Origin: Actinoplanes utahensis
GTDB taxonomy: Bacteria; Actinomycetota; Actinomycetes; Mycobacteriales; Micromonosporaceae
Direction of reading: 5' to 3'
DNA length: 50,167 nt
Assembly (NCBI RefSeq): GCF_016862455.1
Contig: NZ_BOMZ01000117.1
Span: 1-50,167 of the forward strand
Part shown: one piece after another, positions 1 through 9,529 of the stretch
Position numbering within the stretch: position 1 is the stretch's first letter
How the letters are laid out: each line of letters opens with the position of its first letter
Made by a program: the position numbers and the translations under genes
Notes under the pieces: generated by a model
Told to the model about the DNA's origin: nothing
What the model saw: only the letters and a program-made list of their open reading frames with translations
Databases searched by the model: none

Positions 1-14
1 AAACCCGTAACCCT

Positions 15-42
15 GGGCCCCGGCGCTTTCGCGCCGGGGCCC
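15..42. terminator. Hairpin terminator of an upstream gene
   Basis: A perfect 12-bp stem (GGGCCCCGGCGC with its complement) closes over a TTTC loop. No U-tract follows, which is common for actinobacterial terminators. It probably ends transcription of a gene lying left of the window. Confidence 0.7.
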
Positions 43-59
43 TCGTCATGGAACGGCGC

Positions 60-218
60 CTATCGCTCGTCGACGTGACCCGCTTCGCGAATCACGTCTC
101 GGACGTCGGGTGCCGGCATCTTCTCGTTGCGGTAGGCGGCTGCTGCGGCTCGTTCCGCTGCGGCGAGGTGGCGGTCGCGGGCGGCATGCTCGTGGGCCTC
201 CGGCAGGGCGTGCGTCAC
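60..218 (-). CDS. Possible small hypothetical protein or 3' remnant (52 aa)
   Basis: The minus strand reads from a GTG at 218 to a TAG at 60. The product is Ala/Glu/Arg-rich and predicted helical, ending in APDVRDVIREAGHVDER. The same frame stays open about 12 codons upstream with protein-like composition before reaching a TGA, so this may be the tail of a longer decayed gene rather than a complete one. GAGG lies about 12 bases before the GTG. I do not recognise the family; the call rests on codon composition only. Confidence 0.25.
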   Translation of the reverse strand: MTHALPEAHEHAARDRHLAAAERAAAAAYRNEKMPAPDVRDVIREAGHVDER

Positions 219-364
219 GTTGTCGTGGACCTCGGCGCTGAACTCGGCGGTGCGTAACCTTCAACACGTCCGGACAAGTAGTCCTCTCGAGCAGTCACCC
301 GTGCTGGCGCTGGGTAGACCAGTGGTGTCTTCATTCCATCACCAGAACCGTCCGGGAGCCGATC

Positions 365-1096
365 ATGAGCACCGTGTCCCCGCACCGCCTCGCGACGATG
401 TTCGTTGAGGTAGCCGACACCAACAGCCCCGACTTCGACGTCGTGGAGTTCCTGCAGATGTTCGCCGATCACATCGCCGAGCTCGTCCCCGAAGCCACCG
501 CCGGAACGCTGCTGGCCGACCAGCAAGGCCGCCTCCACTACACGGCTGCCTCGGACGAGACCACCAAGCTTCTGGAGCTGTTGCAGTTGCAGGAGCAGGA
601 CGGCCCGTGCGTGGACGCGTTCCATCAGCGCGAGCTGGTGATCAGCACCGACCTGCACAGCGCCGCGGAACGCTGGCCACAGTTCGCACCCCACGCCAGT
701 GCTGTCGGGTTCCGCTCCGTCCATGCCTTCCCGTTACAGCTCCGCGACCAAGCCATCGGAGCGCTGGGCGTATTCAGCACCACCGCCGGCCGTTTCGACG
801 ACACCGAGGTACACATCGTGCAGTCCGTCGCCGATGTCGCCACGATCAGCTTGCTGTACCACCGATCGATCAAACACGCCGATGGCCTGACCCGACAGCT
901 GCAGTCAGCGCTGAACAGCCGAGTTCTCATCGAACAGGCCAAAGGAGCGATCGCCCACGCCCACAACATCAGCGTCGACGAGGCCTTCAACCTGCTGCGC
1001 GCCTACGCACGGCACACCAACCAGCGCCTGCAACACGTCGCCAGCCAAGCCGTCACCGAACCCCACTCCTTGCCCGGACCGGCCAGCCACACCTAG
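365..1096 (+). CDS. GAF and ANTAR domain-containing antitermination regulator
   Basis: The 243-aa cytoplasmic protein has a GAF sensory domain (about residues 15-165) followed by an ANTAR RNA-binding domain (about 175-232). In ANTAR the run SRVLIEQAKGAIA and the downstream helices with conserved Ala/Leu positions are clear. ANTAR proteins bind paired hairpins in nascent mRNA and prevent termination; the GAF domain is expected to sense a small ligand or redox cue, unknown here. GGGAG at 354-358 sits 6 bases before the ATG and fixes the start. The gene stands alone: the next gene converges on it. GAF-ANTAR pairs are typical of actinomycetes, usually in many paralogues, so the target RNA cannot be inferred from context. 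Confidence 0.9.
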   Translation: MSTVSPHRLATMFVEVADTNSPDFDVVEFLQMFADHIAELVPEATAGTLLADQQGRLHYTAASDETTKLLELLQLQEQDGPCVDAFHQRELVISTDLHSAAERWPQFAPHASAVGFRSVHAFPLQLRDQAIGALGVFSTTAGRFDDTEVHIVQSVADVATISLLYHRSIKHADGLTRQLQSALNSRVLIEQAKGAIAHAHNISVDEAFNLLRAYARHTNQRLQHVASQAVTEPHSLPGPASHT

Positions 1097-1131
1097 CGGC
1101 GGCTCCAAGGGAGACCGGCAGAACCACCGGT

Positions 1132-2661
1132 TCACCAGTCGTCCACGGCGTACAGTCGGACGACTCCGTCGCGCGCACCGACGGCCAGGGTGGCACCGTC
1201 GGGTGCGTATTCCAGTGAAGTGACCGGGCCGTGCCGGCCGCCGAGGGTGTGGACCGGTACGCCGTTGCTGGCATCGAAGATCTGTATCCGGCCGTGGCCG
1301 TCGTCCGCGGCGATGCTGTTCCTGATCAGTGGGTTGAACGCGGTGACCGCAGAGCCGGCGTCGCTGCGCAAGAAGCGCACCGGACGGCCGTTGCTGGCAT
1401 CCCAGATGCCCGGTGGTGCGCCCGCCGCGGCGACGGCAAGGGTGTTTCTTGTCAGCGGGTCGAACCGGACCGAGGTGACACGTCCCGGTATCTGTTCACC
1501 GACGCTGATGCGTGCGCCGTCGCTGCTGTTCCAGACTTCCAGTGCACCGTCGCCGCCGACCGCCAGGTGGCCCTCGTTGTGGCAGTCGAAAGCCAGGGTG
1601 GTGATGGCGGTAAGCCCGGTGTGCAGTTCGCGGACGATCTGGCCGGTATCCGTCTGCAGAATCCGGACCGTTCCGCTCTCGCCGATGGCGACGATCCCTC
1701 GTCGGCGTGGATCGAACGCGAAGGCCACCCTACGTGCGGTTGCCTGGCCCGTGATGCTGAGGACGGGCTTGCCGGCGGTGGTGTCCCACAGCCGGAGCAG
1801 GCCGTTCGTGCCGGCGGTCGCGAGGATGTTGCGGTTCAGTGGATCGAACTGCACGTCCGTGACCTGCTCATCACCGGTGACGAGGGTATGGCGCCGCACT
1901 ACGGTGCGGGTGTCCCAGATCTCCACCACACCGCCGGCACCGGTGACGGCGAAGTCCCCGGCGGCGAACTTGCCGAACCGGCTGAAGGCCACAAGTGTCA
2001 CCGCAGCTGGTCTCGCGACATGGACCTGGTCGGTGGTGGCGGGGGTCGCGTAGAGACCTGTCAGCGCGCCGAGCCGCGGCGCGATCATGCCGAGCAGCAC
2101 CAGGGCCACTGCCCCCATCGCCAGAAGTACGGGTCGCCGTGTCCTCCGCAGCAGCCTGCCGCTGGTACATGCCCGATGCCGGATGCCCGACCGATCGACA
2201 CGGGCAGAGCTGTCCTCACCGGGCACTGAGGCGGGTTCTTGCCTGGCCGGGCTCACCCCGGTGTCGGAGCCGGTGCGCGTCTGTTGTTGCGTCATGGTGC
2301 CTGCGTCTTCGAGCTCGGCAGCCTCCAATGGCGCCACGGACGTCTCCGGCACGGGGTTCCGATGCGGCGACAGCGGCATGCCGCGGGCGTGGCCGGATGC
2401 TGCGGCACGCGCCTCCTCCCAGCGTGTGACCCACTCGGCCGGATCGCCGCCGCAGGCTCGCACATACGCCTCGACCGTCTCCCACTGCGGCACGTGGTCA
2501 CCGCCCGCGGCCTCGGCCAACGCAGTCCGGGAGCGGCCGGTCCGCCGGGCCATCTGCAGGTACTTCGGAGACCCCGCCGCGACGCGCAAAGCCCGCAGTT
2601 GCACCGCGAAGGCGGCGGCGGGCCCAGACGACGGATCAAGTGAACGCTCCGTACGCGGCAT
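1132..2661 (-). CDS. XRE-type HTH, single-pass membrane, WD40-repeat protein
   Basis: The product is 509 aa from the ATG at 2661; an in-frame start 26 codons upstream exists, but its Arg-rich lead looks non-coding and GGTGGG precedes the chosen ATG. Residues about 15-85 form the actinobacterial XRE-like helix-turn-helix (LRALRVAAGSPKYLQMARRT, then WETVEAYVRAC). A linker rich in Pro/Glu/Ser leads to one transmembrane helix (about 177-197). Residues about 215-509 hold roughly seven WD40 blades, several with the motif FDPL.RN.LA and W/IWD endings. The topology suggests a cytoplasmic HTH and an extracytoplasmic beta-propeller acting as a scaffold or sensor. Such proteins are abundant in Streptomyces and Micromonosporaceae and no specific partner is encoded nearby. 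Confidence 0.85.
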   Translation of the reverse strand: MPRTERSLDPSSGPAAAFAVQLRALRVAAGSPKYLQMARRTGRSRTALAEAAGGDHVPQWETVEAYVRACGGDPAEWVTRWEEARAAASGHARGMPLSPHRNPVPETSVAPLEAAELEDAGTMTQQQTRTGSDTGVSPARQEPASVPGEDSSARVDRSGIRHRACTSGRLLRRTRRPVLLAMGAVALVLLGMIAPRLGALTGLYATPATTDQVHVARPAAVTLVAFSRFGKFAAGDFAVTGAGGVVEIWDTRTVVRRHTLVTGDEQVTDVQFDPLNRNILATAGTNGLLRLWDTTAGKPVLSITGQATARRVAFAFDPRRRGIVAIGESGTVRILQTDTGQIVRELHTGLTAITTLAFDCHNEGHLAVGGDGALEVWNSSDGARISVGEQIPGRVTSVRFDPLTRNTLAVAAAGAPPGIWDASNGRPVRFLRSDAGSAVTAFNPLIRNSIAADDGHGRIQIFDASNGVPVHTLGGRHGPVTSLEYAPDGATLAVGARDGVVRLYAVDDW

Positions 2662-2831
2662 GCGACCCACCGTGCCAATAGGTCGTCGCCTCGCGCAATA
2701 GACCGTCGTCGACGGCGACGTCCTCGGAGCGGCATACAAACGGGGGACATGTCGCGGCGAGCCGATCGCGGCAACACCTTGAGGGCGTGACCGTCACCGC
2801 CGGCCAGTAACGCCTCCTCGAAGGAGAGCAC

Positions 2832-3260
2832 ATGTTCACTCGCGCAATGTCAGGCGTCTTCGCGGCCGCTGCCGTCGCCGCCGTTCTGGTGACTCCAGAC
2901 GCGGCCCAGGCGGCCGCACCGCAGTGCAACCAGGGTTCATGGGGGCGCACCAGCGTGCCGAGCTACCCGTACGTCTACCACCCGACCTACAACGGCGACC
3001 TCAACTGCGTCCTCGGATATGGGTCGGCGGGTCAGGCGGTGTTCGCTCTGCAGAACTCGCTGAACAAGTGCAACGGTCAGGGCATCGCCATCGATGGCAA
3101 CTTCGGCGTGGGCACCCGGCAGGCGGTGAAGAACGTCCAGCAGAGGTACGGCCTGACTCAGGACGGCGTCTACGGCCGCCAGACCAACCTGGCGATGAAC
3201 TGGTCATTCAACGCGTTCACCTCCGTCGGCACGCCCTCGGGCTGCTACAACCCCGCATAG
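2832..3260 (+). CDS. Secreted peptidoglycan-binding domain protein
   Basis: The 142-aa protein starts with a signal peptide (hydrophobic core residues 7-20, likely cleavage after Ala-Gln-Ala near 27). The mature part carries one PG_binding_1 domain (about residues 60-125), recognisable from AIDGNFGVGTRQAVKNVQQ and DGVYGRQT. Four cysteines in the mature part could form disulfides. No catalytic domain is present, so it probably binds cell wall as a small accessory protein rather than hydrolysing it. AAGGAGA lies just before the ATG and a very strong hairpin follows the stop, so this is a complete single-gene unit. Confidence 0.88.
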   Translation: MFTRAMSGVFAAAAVAAVLVTPDAAQAAAPQCNQGSWGRTSVPSYPYVYHPTYNGDLNCVLGYGSAGQAVFALQNSLNKCNGQGIAIDGNFGVGTRQAVKNVQQRYGLTQDGVYGRQTNLAMNWSFNAFTSVGTPSGCYNPA

Positions 3261-3270
3261 CAGCGTCGTT

Positions 3271-3314
3271 CCGTGCGCCGGCCCTGCCGAAGCTTCGGCA
3301 GGGCCGGCGCACGG
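3271..3314. terminator. Perfect 44-nt palindrome, terminator
   Basis: 22 bases are followed directly by their exact reverse complement, centred on AAGCTT. It starts 10 bases after the stop of the peptidoglycan-binding gene and can fold into an unusually stable hairpin. There is no T-tract on the plus strand. Confidence 0.75.
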
Positions 3315-4320
3315 ATGTCAAGCTTCCGCCCATCGGCGGACCTGTGGGTGTCCCGGCGGAAGTAGCGGCTTGTGCCCGCTGTCCGCCGCCGGCTGATCAC
3401 GTCCGCGTTACAGCTGGTGGAGGGAGCTCTGCCGGGGCGGCACGTGCCTAGACGGCGGACAGTCCCTGCCAAACCGCCAGCACGAATTCCGGGAGTACAG
3501 CCGGGTTCGTCGTCGCGGCGGGTTCGTCGTCGAGCACTGCACGCTCGATGCGGGCGCGAAGGCGCGCCTCGTCGGACTGTCGCAGGTCTGCGACATAGGA
3601 CCGTACGTCCAAAGGGCTCAGAGGTGTCCGCCATGACCGCGCTGCTGGTCAGGTGACAGGCGGACAGGCCGGCCCCTGTCCACCGAGGCGCCGTGCTGGG
3701 CGCACCAGCCCTCCCAGCCCCGGGCCGGGTGCCGTGACGCCCGTACAGGGATGAGCATCCGATCGGGACTGAACTCGCCGTTCCGCCTCACGGCTTCCGC
3801 CCGCGCCGATGCCGTCCACACGATCAATCCGGACGGGGGCGGATCCCGCTCACACCACCCATCGAGCCGATGCGGGCCGCCGCAGTCCGCGACCTGCTGA
3901 CACCGCGCACCCGCGGCACCCCGCAGTACGAGATCAATTTCGACGGATGCCGATGGAGAAGGTCAGCCCTCGGGCCCCATGGGGCCGGACCGCCGGTGCC
4001 GCGCGAGGAGAACCGGCACCTCGAGACGCGGGACCTCGAGCGCGCCCGAGGCCCGCCAGCGACCCTCGGGCGCCAACAGCGGCGGGGGTAGCCGTTGCTT
4101 GCCCGATCCCCTTCCAATGGAAGCCGTGCCTACGATGCGTCATCGCCTACGTGCAGCCCGAGCCGCGTGGAAGTCCGGCATCCCACCATCCACCAACGCT
4201 GTCGCGCGCCGGCGTCGACCTCTGCCGCGCGCCAGTGCCACTCCGACCTCCCAGGTACCACGCCGACTGCGTTCCGGCGGATCACGGAAGCTGCGCGTGG
4301 AAGGCGCCGGGCGGCCCGTG
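3315..4320. other. Kilobase of apparently decayed or non-coding DNA
   Basis: Apart from the TetR-like tail described separately, I see no gene with consistent codon bias here. Open frames exist on both strands (for example 3618-3827 minus), but all have the Arg/Pro/Ser-rich composition of out-of-frame GC-rich DNA. The minus-strand stretch 3690-3827 has a slightly more protein-like sequence (RNGEFSPDRMLIPVRASRH) that I cannot assign. No tRNA or repeat was noticed. Confidence 0.45.
3448..3648 (-). pseudogene. C-terminal remnant of a TetR-like regulator
   Basis: On the minus strand, an open frame without a usable start reads ADLRQSDEARLRARIERAVL and ends AVLPEFVLAVWQGLSAV before TAG at 3448-3450. 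This ending resembles the last helices of TetR-family regulators (acid-rich helix, then an F/L-x-AVWQGLS helix). The DNA-binding half is absent and the frame is closed by a TGA near 3650. It is therefore either a decayed tail or another helical protein end; the assignment comes from motif memory only. Confidence 0.35.
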
Positions 4321-5112
4321 ATGATCGACGTCAAACAACATTGGAGCCAGGTGGCCGCGCCACTCATCGGCGCCGTCACTGCTCTGGCGGCCCTGGGAGC
4401 GCTGCTGTTCACCTCGCAGCAGGTGCGCATCGCTTCTGACCAGATGCGGATCGCTGAACAGGGGCAGATCACCGACCGCTTCGCCAAAGCAGTGGAACAA
4501 CTGGGCCAAACCGGGCCGGAAAAACTCGGCGTACGACTCGGGGCGATCTACGCGCTCGAGCGCCTCATGCAGGACTCCGTCGCCGACCACCCGACGATCG
4601 TGGAGGTCCTCACCGCCTTCGTCCGCATCCACGCCCCGGTATCGGGCGGTCCGGCCGCGTCCTCGGGAGCGGCGAAAGCAAAACCAAAGCCGTCGATCGA
4701 CGTGCAAGCGGTGCTGACGGTGCTGAGCCGTCGCGAATACAACAACGACCGGCCCCGTCGGTACATCGACCTGTCCGAGACGAACCTCGCCGGCGCCGAC
4801 ATGTGGAGCACCACGCTGGCGGATGCGAACCTGTACGGCACCAACCTTTCCGGCGCCTTCCTCGACCGCGGGATTCTAAGTGGCGCAGTCCTCACGAAAG
4901 CGGATCTCAGGGGCGCAGAAGTGGCCGCCCTCCTCATGAATGCCGTCCTCGACGGAGCCGACCTGCGCGGCGCGAATCTGAGCGGCGCCGAGGGGGTGAC
5001 CAGCGAGCAGGTGCGCTGCACCTTCGTCGACGACACCACCCGACTTCCTCGCGGAATCGAGCGACCGATGCCGGACGCCCCGATCGAAGATCCATCCTGT
5101 CGACGTGAGTAG
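4321..5112 (+). CDS. Membrane-anchored pentapeptide-repeat protein
   Basis: The chosen start is ATG 4321 (GTG 4318 is equally possible); the frame is open further upstream but there the sequence is Arg-rich and unlike protein. The 263-aa product has one transmembrane helix (about residues 12-31). A conserved helical segment follows (ITDRFAKAVEQLG, then VRLGAIYALERLMQDS and IVEVLTAFVR), characteristic of actinobacterial and cyanobacterial pentapeptide-repeat proteins. After a Lys/Pro linker, about 18 pentapeptide repeats (A(D/N)LXX type, residues about 145-235) should form a right-handed quadrilateral beta-helix facing the cytoplasm. The biochemical role of this subfamily is unknown. It is a single gene with no evident partner. 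Confidence 0.82.
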   Translation: MIDVKQHWSQVAAPLIGAVTALAALGALLFTSQQVRIASDQMRIAEQGQITDRFAKAVEQLGQTGPEKLGVRLGAIYALERLMQDSVADHPTIVEVLTAFVRIHAPVSGGPAASSGAAKAKPKPSIDVQAVLTVLSRREYNNDRPRRYIDLSETNLAGADMWSTTLADANLYGTNLSGAFLDRGILSGAVLTKADLRGAEVAALLMNAVLDGADLRGANLSGAEGVTSEQVRCTFVDDTTRLPRGIERPMPDAPIEDPSCRRE

Positions 5113-5398
5113 TGGGGACCATGGATTCCGACCTTCCGGCAAAAACAAACCTCGGCTCGGCGCAAAGCATGGCGGTGTGGCGATGATGCCGTCCCCGGCG
5201 GCGCATCAGCGGGCAAACCGGTGTCTCAGACCCCCCGTCACGGGCGACCACACGACCCGGGTATCCGAGGAGGGTTCGGCGAGCGGCCTGGAGAAACGGA
5301 CCCGCGGCAACGCGGCACCGCACTCCCTGGCCGGCCGACCGAGAAGAGAGCGACGAACACGCCGGGGTGCTGCTGGGGCAGGGTGAGGGCCCACCCGG

Positions 5399-5596
5399 TC
5401 AGCGGGGTGGCGGTGGTGAGGCTGACGCCGCCACCAGGATCCGGGCTCGGGGTGAGCGGCGGGCGGTCCGGTCGGCGGCAGCACCGGCGGCGACGAGCCC
5501 GATCAGGCCGATGAGGCCGAGGACGATGCCGGCGTTGACGGCCGCCTCGACGAGGGCTGGTTGTACTGCAACGGCACTCGGCAGGCGATACGTATC
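5399..5596 (-). pseudogene. 3' remnant of a small membrane protein beside an IS
   Basis: On the minus strand a frame ending at TGA 5399-5401 encodes PALVEAAVNAGIVLGLIGLI and then LVAAGAAADRTARR, a convincing transmembrane helix with positive residues after it. No start codon is found before the reading frame runs into the sequence just upstream of the IS701-type transposase. The element may have removed the 5' part. The family is not recognised. The rest of 5113-5643 holds nothing else I can support. Confidence 0.35.
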
Positions 5597-5643
5597 GATG
5601 ATCGAATCGGTGAGTGTTGTGTGACGGCGATCGAGGTTGATCG

Positions 5644-6240
5644 GTGGTCGGTGAGCTGGACCGGTTGCATGCTCGGTTCGCGGATCGTTTCACCAGGTCG
5701 GAACCGCGGCGGCGGGCCCGGGAGCATCTGTCCGGGCTGGTCGCCGGCCTCGATCGGAAGAACGGCTGGACCTGGGCCGAGCAGGCCGGGGACGTGTCAC
5801 CGGACGGGATGCAGCGGCTGCCGCGGTGGGCCGACCGGGATATCGACGCCGTGCGTGACGAGGTCCGCGATTACGTGATCGAGCACCTCGGTGACTCGAA
5901 CGGTGTGCTGATCATCGACGACACCGGCTTCCTGAAGAAGGGCGTGAAGTCCGCCGGGGTGGCCCGGCAGTACTCGGGAACCGCCGGGCGGATCGAGAAC
6001 TGCCAGATCGGGGTGTTCCTGGCCTACCGCTCGACGCGGGGACACGCATTGATCGACCGGCAGCTGTATCTGCCCGCGGCGTGGACCGATGACCGCGATC
6101 GCTGCCGGGCGGCCGGAATCCCGGACGAGGTCGGTTTCGCCACCAAGGTGCAGATGGCGCGGGAGATGCTGGAGCGGGCGTTCGCCGCCGGGGTGCCGGC
6201 GGCGTGGGTCATGATGGACGAGGCCTACGGGCAGTCGCGT
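5644..6240 (+). pseudogene. Truncated IS701-family transposase
   Basis: From the GTG at 5644 the frame encodes the first 199 residues of an IS701-type DDE transposase. The N-terminal RSEPRRRAREHLSGL, the first catalytic region VLIIDDTGFLKKG, the RQYSGTAGR motif and the second aspartate region MMDEAYGQ are all present. Family members are about 400 aa; here homology stops abruptly at DEAYGQ (about 6238), so the third catalytic acid and the C-terminal half are lost. The sequence downstream belongs to an unrelated metallo-hydrolase, so this is a deletion junction. No terminal repeats could be assigned. Confidence 0.85.
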
Positions 6241-6699
6241 TCACCCTGCTGACCGACCCGGCGTTCGGGCCGGCGGGCGGCCGGGTGTATCTGGGATACG
6301 GCGCGTGGAGCCGCCGGCTGCGGGACCCCGCGATGACGTACGCGAACTGCCGGCTCCTGATCTGGTCCTGCTCTCGCATCTGCACGGGGATCACTTCGAC
6401 ATGACACGCTGTTCCGGCCGTTCCTCGCCGAGATCCGCGAGCGGTGCGGCGAGGTCGACGCGATGCTGATCCACCTCGGCGGGACCCGGCTGCTCGGGCT
6501 GCTGCTGACCATGGACGCCCGGCAGGGCGCCGACCTGACCGGCCTGATCCGGCCCCGGCTGACCCTGCCGATCCACTACGACGACTACCGAGGGATGAAG
6601 TCCCCGCTCAGCGATTTCCTCACCGAGTGCCGGGACCGGTCCCTGGCCGGCGTCCAAACCCTGGGCGGTGGGGAGGCCTTCGATCTGACACCGGGCTGA
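6238..6699 (+). pseudogene. Decayed metallo-beta-lactamase-fold hydrolase
   Basis: Three pieces of one MBL-fold protein lie in different frames. Frame A (about 6238-6345) gives VAFTLLTDPAFGPAGGRVYL and YGAWSRRLRDPAM. After a shift near 6345, frame B gives LPAPDLVLLSHLHGDHFDM, containing the zinc ligands HxHxDH (6377-6394). Then a jump of tens of residues leads to a third segment ending at 6699 with PIHYDDYRGMKSPLSDF, the C-terminal metal-binding region. The 5' end is fused to the truncated IS701 transposase and the middle is deleted, so it cannot make an active enzyme. In intact form it would be a soluble zinc-dependent hydrolase of the UlaG/YycJ-like type (inferred). Confidence 0.75.
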
Positions 6700-6730
6700 C
6701 CGGCAGGGGCCTGTCGCATACGATGCGCCG

Positions 6731-7066
6731 GTGCAGCGGATCGAGGTCACTGAGGACGGTTTCACCCTGACGGTCGTCGAGGAGGCCCGGTACTCCGTCT
6801 TCGGCAACGAGGTGTATCCGCGCCGGACGTCCGTCACCGAGCAGCCGTGGGACGACATCTACCGGATCCGGCTGACGAAGGTCGACTGGTGGCCCGAGGA
6901 ACCACCCCGGATCTGCCTGGAGGTCGATCTCACCTACGGCGAGTATTTCGAGGTCACCGAGGACGCGGAGGGTTTCGGCGAGGCGGTGGCCGAGATCTGC
7001 CGCCAGGTCGGCGTCCCGGTTCCCGACTGGACCGCCGTGCCGGACGGCGGGCTGGAGATTCTGTGA
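6731..7066 (+). CDS. Hypothetical acidic 111-aa protein
   Basis: The frame starts at GTG 6731, 32 bases after the decayed MBL gene, and ends at 7066. The product is acidic and Trp-rich (DWWPEEPPRICLEVDL) with an alternating hydrophobic pattern suggesting a mostly beta small domain, and a helix near the C-terminus (FGEAVAEICRQVGV). No signal peptide or membrane segment is visible. I do not recognise the family. Size, charge and isolation next to mobile remnants are also seen for orphan immunity proteins, but nothing specific supports that. The ribosome-binding site is weak. Confidence 0.6.
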   Translation: MQRIEVTEDGFTLTVVEEARYSVFGNEVYPRRTSVTEQPWDDIYRIRLTKVDWWPEEPPRICLEVDLTYGEYFEVTEDAEGFGEAVAEICRQVGVPVPDWTAVPDGGLEIL

Positions 7067-7175
7067 GGACACCGGGACGGCGGGGGAGCCGCGGCACCGG
7101 TGCGGGTCAGCCGAGACGCCAGTTCTGGGTGGCGGTGCCGTTGCAGGGTTAGCCCGAAGTAGGCGCCCCTCTGTG

Positions 7176-8075
7176 TCAAGACGCGGTGAGAGACGTCTGA
7201 TTAACGTATTTTGTGGTGTTATGTGATTTGGGGTATCGCCAGGTTGGGGTGGTTTCGCCGGTGAGCCGTCGGGCGAGGTTGTCGATCATGGCGATGGTGA
7301 TCATGATGGCGGAGTTGCCGGGCAGGGCTTCGTAGTCGCGTACGAGGCGGCGGTGCTGCATGAGCCAACCGATCGTGCGTTCGACGATCCAGCGGCGCTT
7401 GACCACGCTGAACCCTTTGACCTGCGGGTCCTTGGTGACGATCTCGACGTCGATGCCGAGGGTGGCGCCGTGCTCGACGGTTTTGACCTTGAGTCCGGCA
7501 TCGACTCAGGCCTTGGTCAGAGACGGGTGGATCATGGCGACTTGGTCCAGCAGGTCGTTGCCGATCGCGTTGTCGCTGACGCTGGCGGCGGTGACGATCA
7601 CGGCGAGCAGGAGGCCGAGGGTGTCGGTGATGATGCCGCGTTTGCGGCCGACGATCTTCTTGCCGGCGTCGACGCCTTGGGTTTCGGTGGGCACGCTGGT
7701 GGATGTCTTCACGCTTTGGGTGTCCATGATCGCCGCGGTCGGTTCGACGGCGCGACCGTGGTGGTCGCGGACGAGTCCGGTCAGGTGGTAGTTGAGTTCG
7801 GTGAAGATCCCTTCCTTGCTCCATAAGGCGAAGTAGCCGTAGACCGTCGCGTGTGGAGGGGGGTCGTGGGGCAGGTAGCGCCAGGCGATTCCGGTGCGGT
7901 TGACGTAGAGGATTGCATTGAAGATCTCGCGTAGGTCGTGGGTGGGGGTTCGGCCCTTGATCCCGAGGGCGGTGCGGGCGTCAGTGCGGGCCTGGCGCCA
8001 GGCGGTCAGGCGCGGCTCGATCAGGGCCCAGCGGGCGTCGGACAGGTCGGACGGATACGCGCGTCGTTCGGTCAT
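7176..8075 (-). pseudogene. IS5-family transposase with internal TGA
   Basis: The minus-strand frame from ATG 8075 to about 7176 encodes a 299-residue IS5-type transposase: RAYPSDLSDARWALIEP at the N-terminus, AIMDTQSVK with the first Asp, DAGLK with the second Asp, and WIVERTIGWLMQHRRL with the catalytic Glu. One in-frame TGA at 7506-7508 interrupts it directly before VDAGLK. Homologues have Trp there (compare AWVDAGF in the element at 30.7 kb), so a TGG to TGA change is the likely cause. Its 5' flank abuts the serine recombinase, which it apparently beheaded. Terminal inverted repeats were not identifiable. Confidence 0.85.
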
Positions 8076-8090
8076 GACCTGGGGGATACG

Positions 8091-9490
8091 GGTGTTCGTG
8101 CACTACGGCGTCGGCCTGTGGGTGCCCGAGGTCGGTGGCGCCATCGACCCCGGTTCCGACGCCCACGATCTCGTGATGGCGCTCTACGGCGGGATGAGCA
8201 AAGGCGAACGCAACCGCATCAAGATCCGCGTCCACTCCGCGATGAAGGCACAGACCGAACTCGAAGGCCGCTCCCTCGGCGGACGACCGCCCTACGGCTA
8301 CCGCCTCGCCGACGCCGGCCCACACCCCAACCCCGGCAAAGCCGCCGAAGGCAAACGCCTCCACCGGCTCGAACCGGACCCCGTCACCGCCCCGGTCGTT
8401 CGGCGCATCTTCGAGGAGTACGCCGCCGGGCGTGGCATGACCACCATCGCCCGTGGCCTGACCCAGGACGGCATCCTGTGCCCGTCCGCCTACGACCGCG
8501 AACGCAACTCCCACCGCAAGACCCAGGTCTGGGAGCTGTCGGCGGTCCGCGCCATCCTCCGCAACCCGCGCTACACCGGCTGGCAGGTCTGGGACAAACA
8601 GCGCACCGACGAAGTCCTGATCGACGTCGAAGACATCGCGCTCGGCCACGAGAACAAGCAACGCTGGAACGACCCGAGCCAGTGGATCTGGTCCCAGCGC
8701 GAATCTCACGCGCCCCTCATCGCAGCGGATCTCTACGAGCGGGCACAGAACGCCATCAAGACGCGTGGCACCAACGGCGAGGTAGGCCGGGCACCACCTC
8801 GCAGCGTCCGCCCCTACCTCTTCCGAGGACTCACCGAGTGCGGCCCTCTGCGGACGCAACATGGCCGGCAACCCCAACCACGGCCGCCTCTACTACCGCT
8901 GTAAGGCATCCCGCGACTTCGTCCGCCAACACGATATCGCCCACCCGCCCGTGCTCTACCTCCGCGAAGACACGATCACCCAACCTGTCGACCGGTTCCT
9001 GCGGGACGAACTCGCCGGTGACACGCTCACCGCCACCCTGCGCGGACTCGCCGACGCCCACTACCGCGCCGAACTCGCCCGGCACCAAGGCGCTGACCAG
9101 ACCCGCCGCCTGCGGCAGAGGATCGAGGACTGCGACACCAAGATCAAGCGCTACCGGGCCGCTCTCGACGCGGGCGGCGACCCGGTGCTCATCGCATCCT
9201 GGATCAGCGAGACCTCCACCGAACGAGACAACGCGACCGCCGCTCTGCGCCTGAGCGCGGTCCCGCCGCAGCGGCTTAACGAGGGACAGATCACGGCGAT
9301 AGTCGACGGCCTCGGCAGCCTGCTCACTGTCCTGCGCGACGCCGACCCGCGCGACAAGGCGGAGCTGTACAGCCGCATCGGCCTGCGGATGACCTACCAA
9401 CCGGGCCTAGAAACACTGAAGGCCGAGGTCGTCAGTGACGACTTCGGCCGTGTGCTTAATGTGTGTCCGAGGGGGGACAATTCCCCCTAA
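8091..9490 (+). pseudogene. Serine recombinase, headless and frameshifted
   Basis: The reading begins in mid-protein at VFVHYGVGLWVPEVGG, the end of the resolvase catalytic domain. It continues through the recombinase domain (GGRPPYGYRLADAGPHPN, then ILRNPRYTGWQVWDKQRTDE). In the zinc-ribbon the frame breaks near 8844: TGCGGCCCTCTGC has one C too many for Cys-Gly-Leu-Cys-Gly. The second frame (to 9490) carries the rest of the zinc ribbon and the coiled-coil tail. The N-terminal half with the catalytic serine is missing, replaced by the IS5 transposase. A related recombinase with an intact N-terminus lies at 25.5 kb. The gene once mobilised an integrative element; it is inactive now. Confidence 0.88.
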
Positions 9491-9529
9491 ATGCGGCATT
9501 CTTTACACATTCGGACATCTGGTCAACGA

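Noticed and set aside
1231..2229. Long plus-strand open frame opposite the WD40 gene
   Set aside because: It is antisense to a gene with clear HTH, membrane and WD40 segments, and its own sequence has no domain; typical GC-rich shadow frame.
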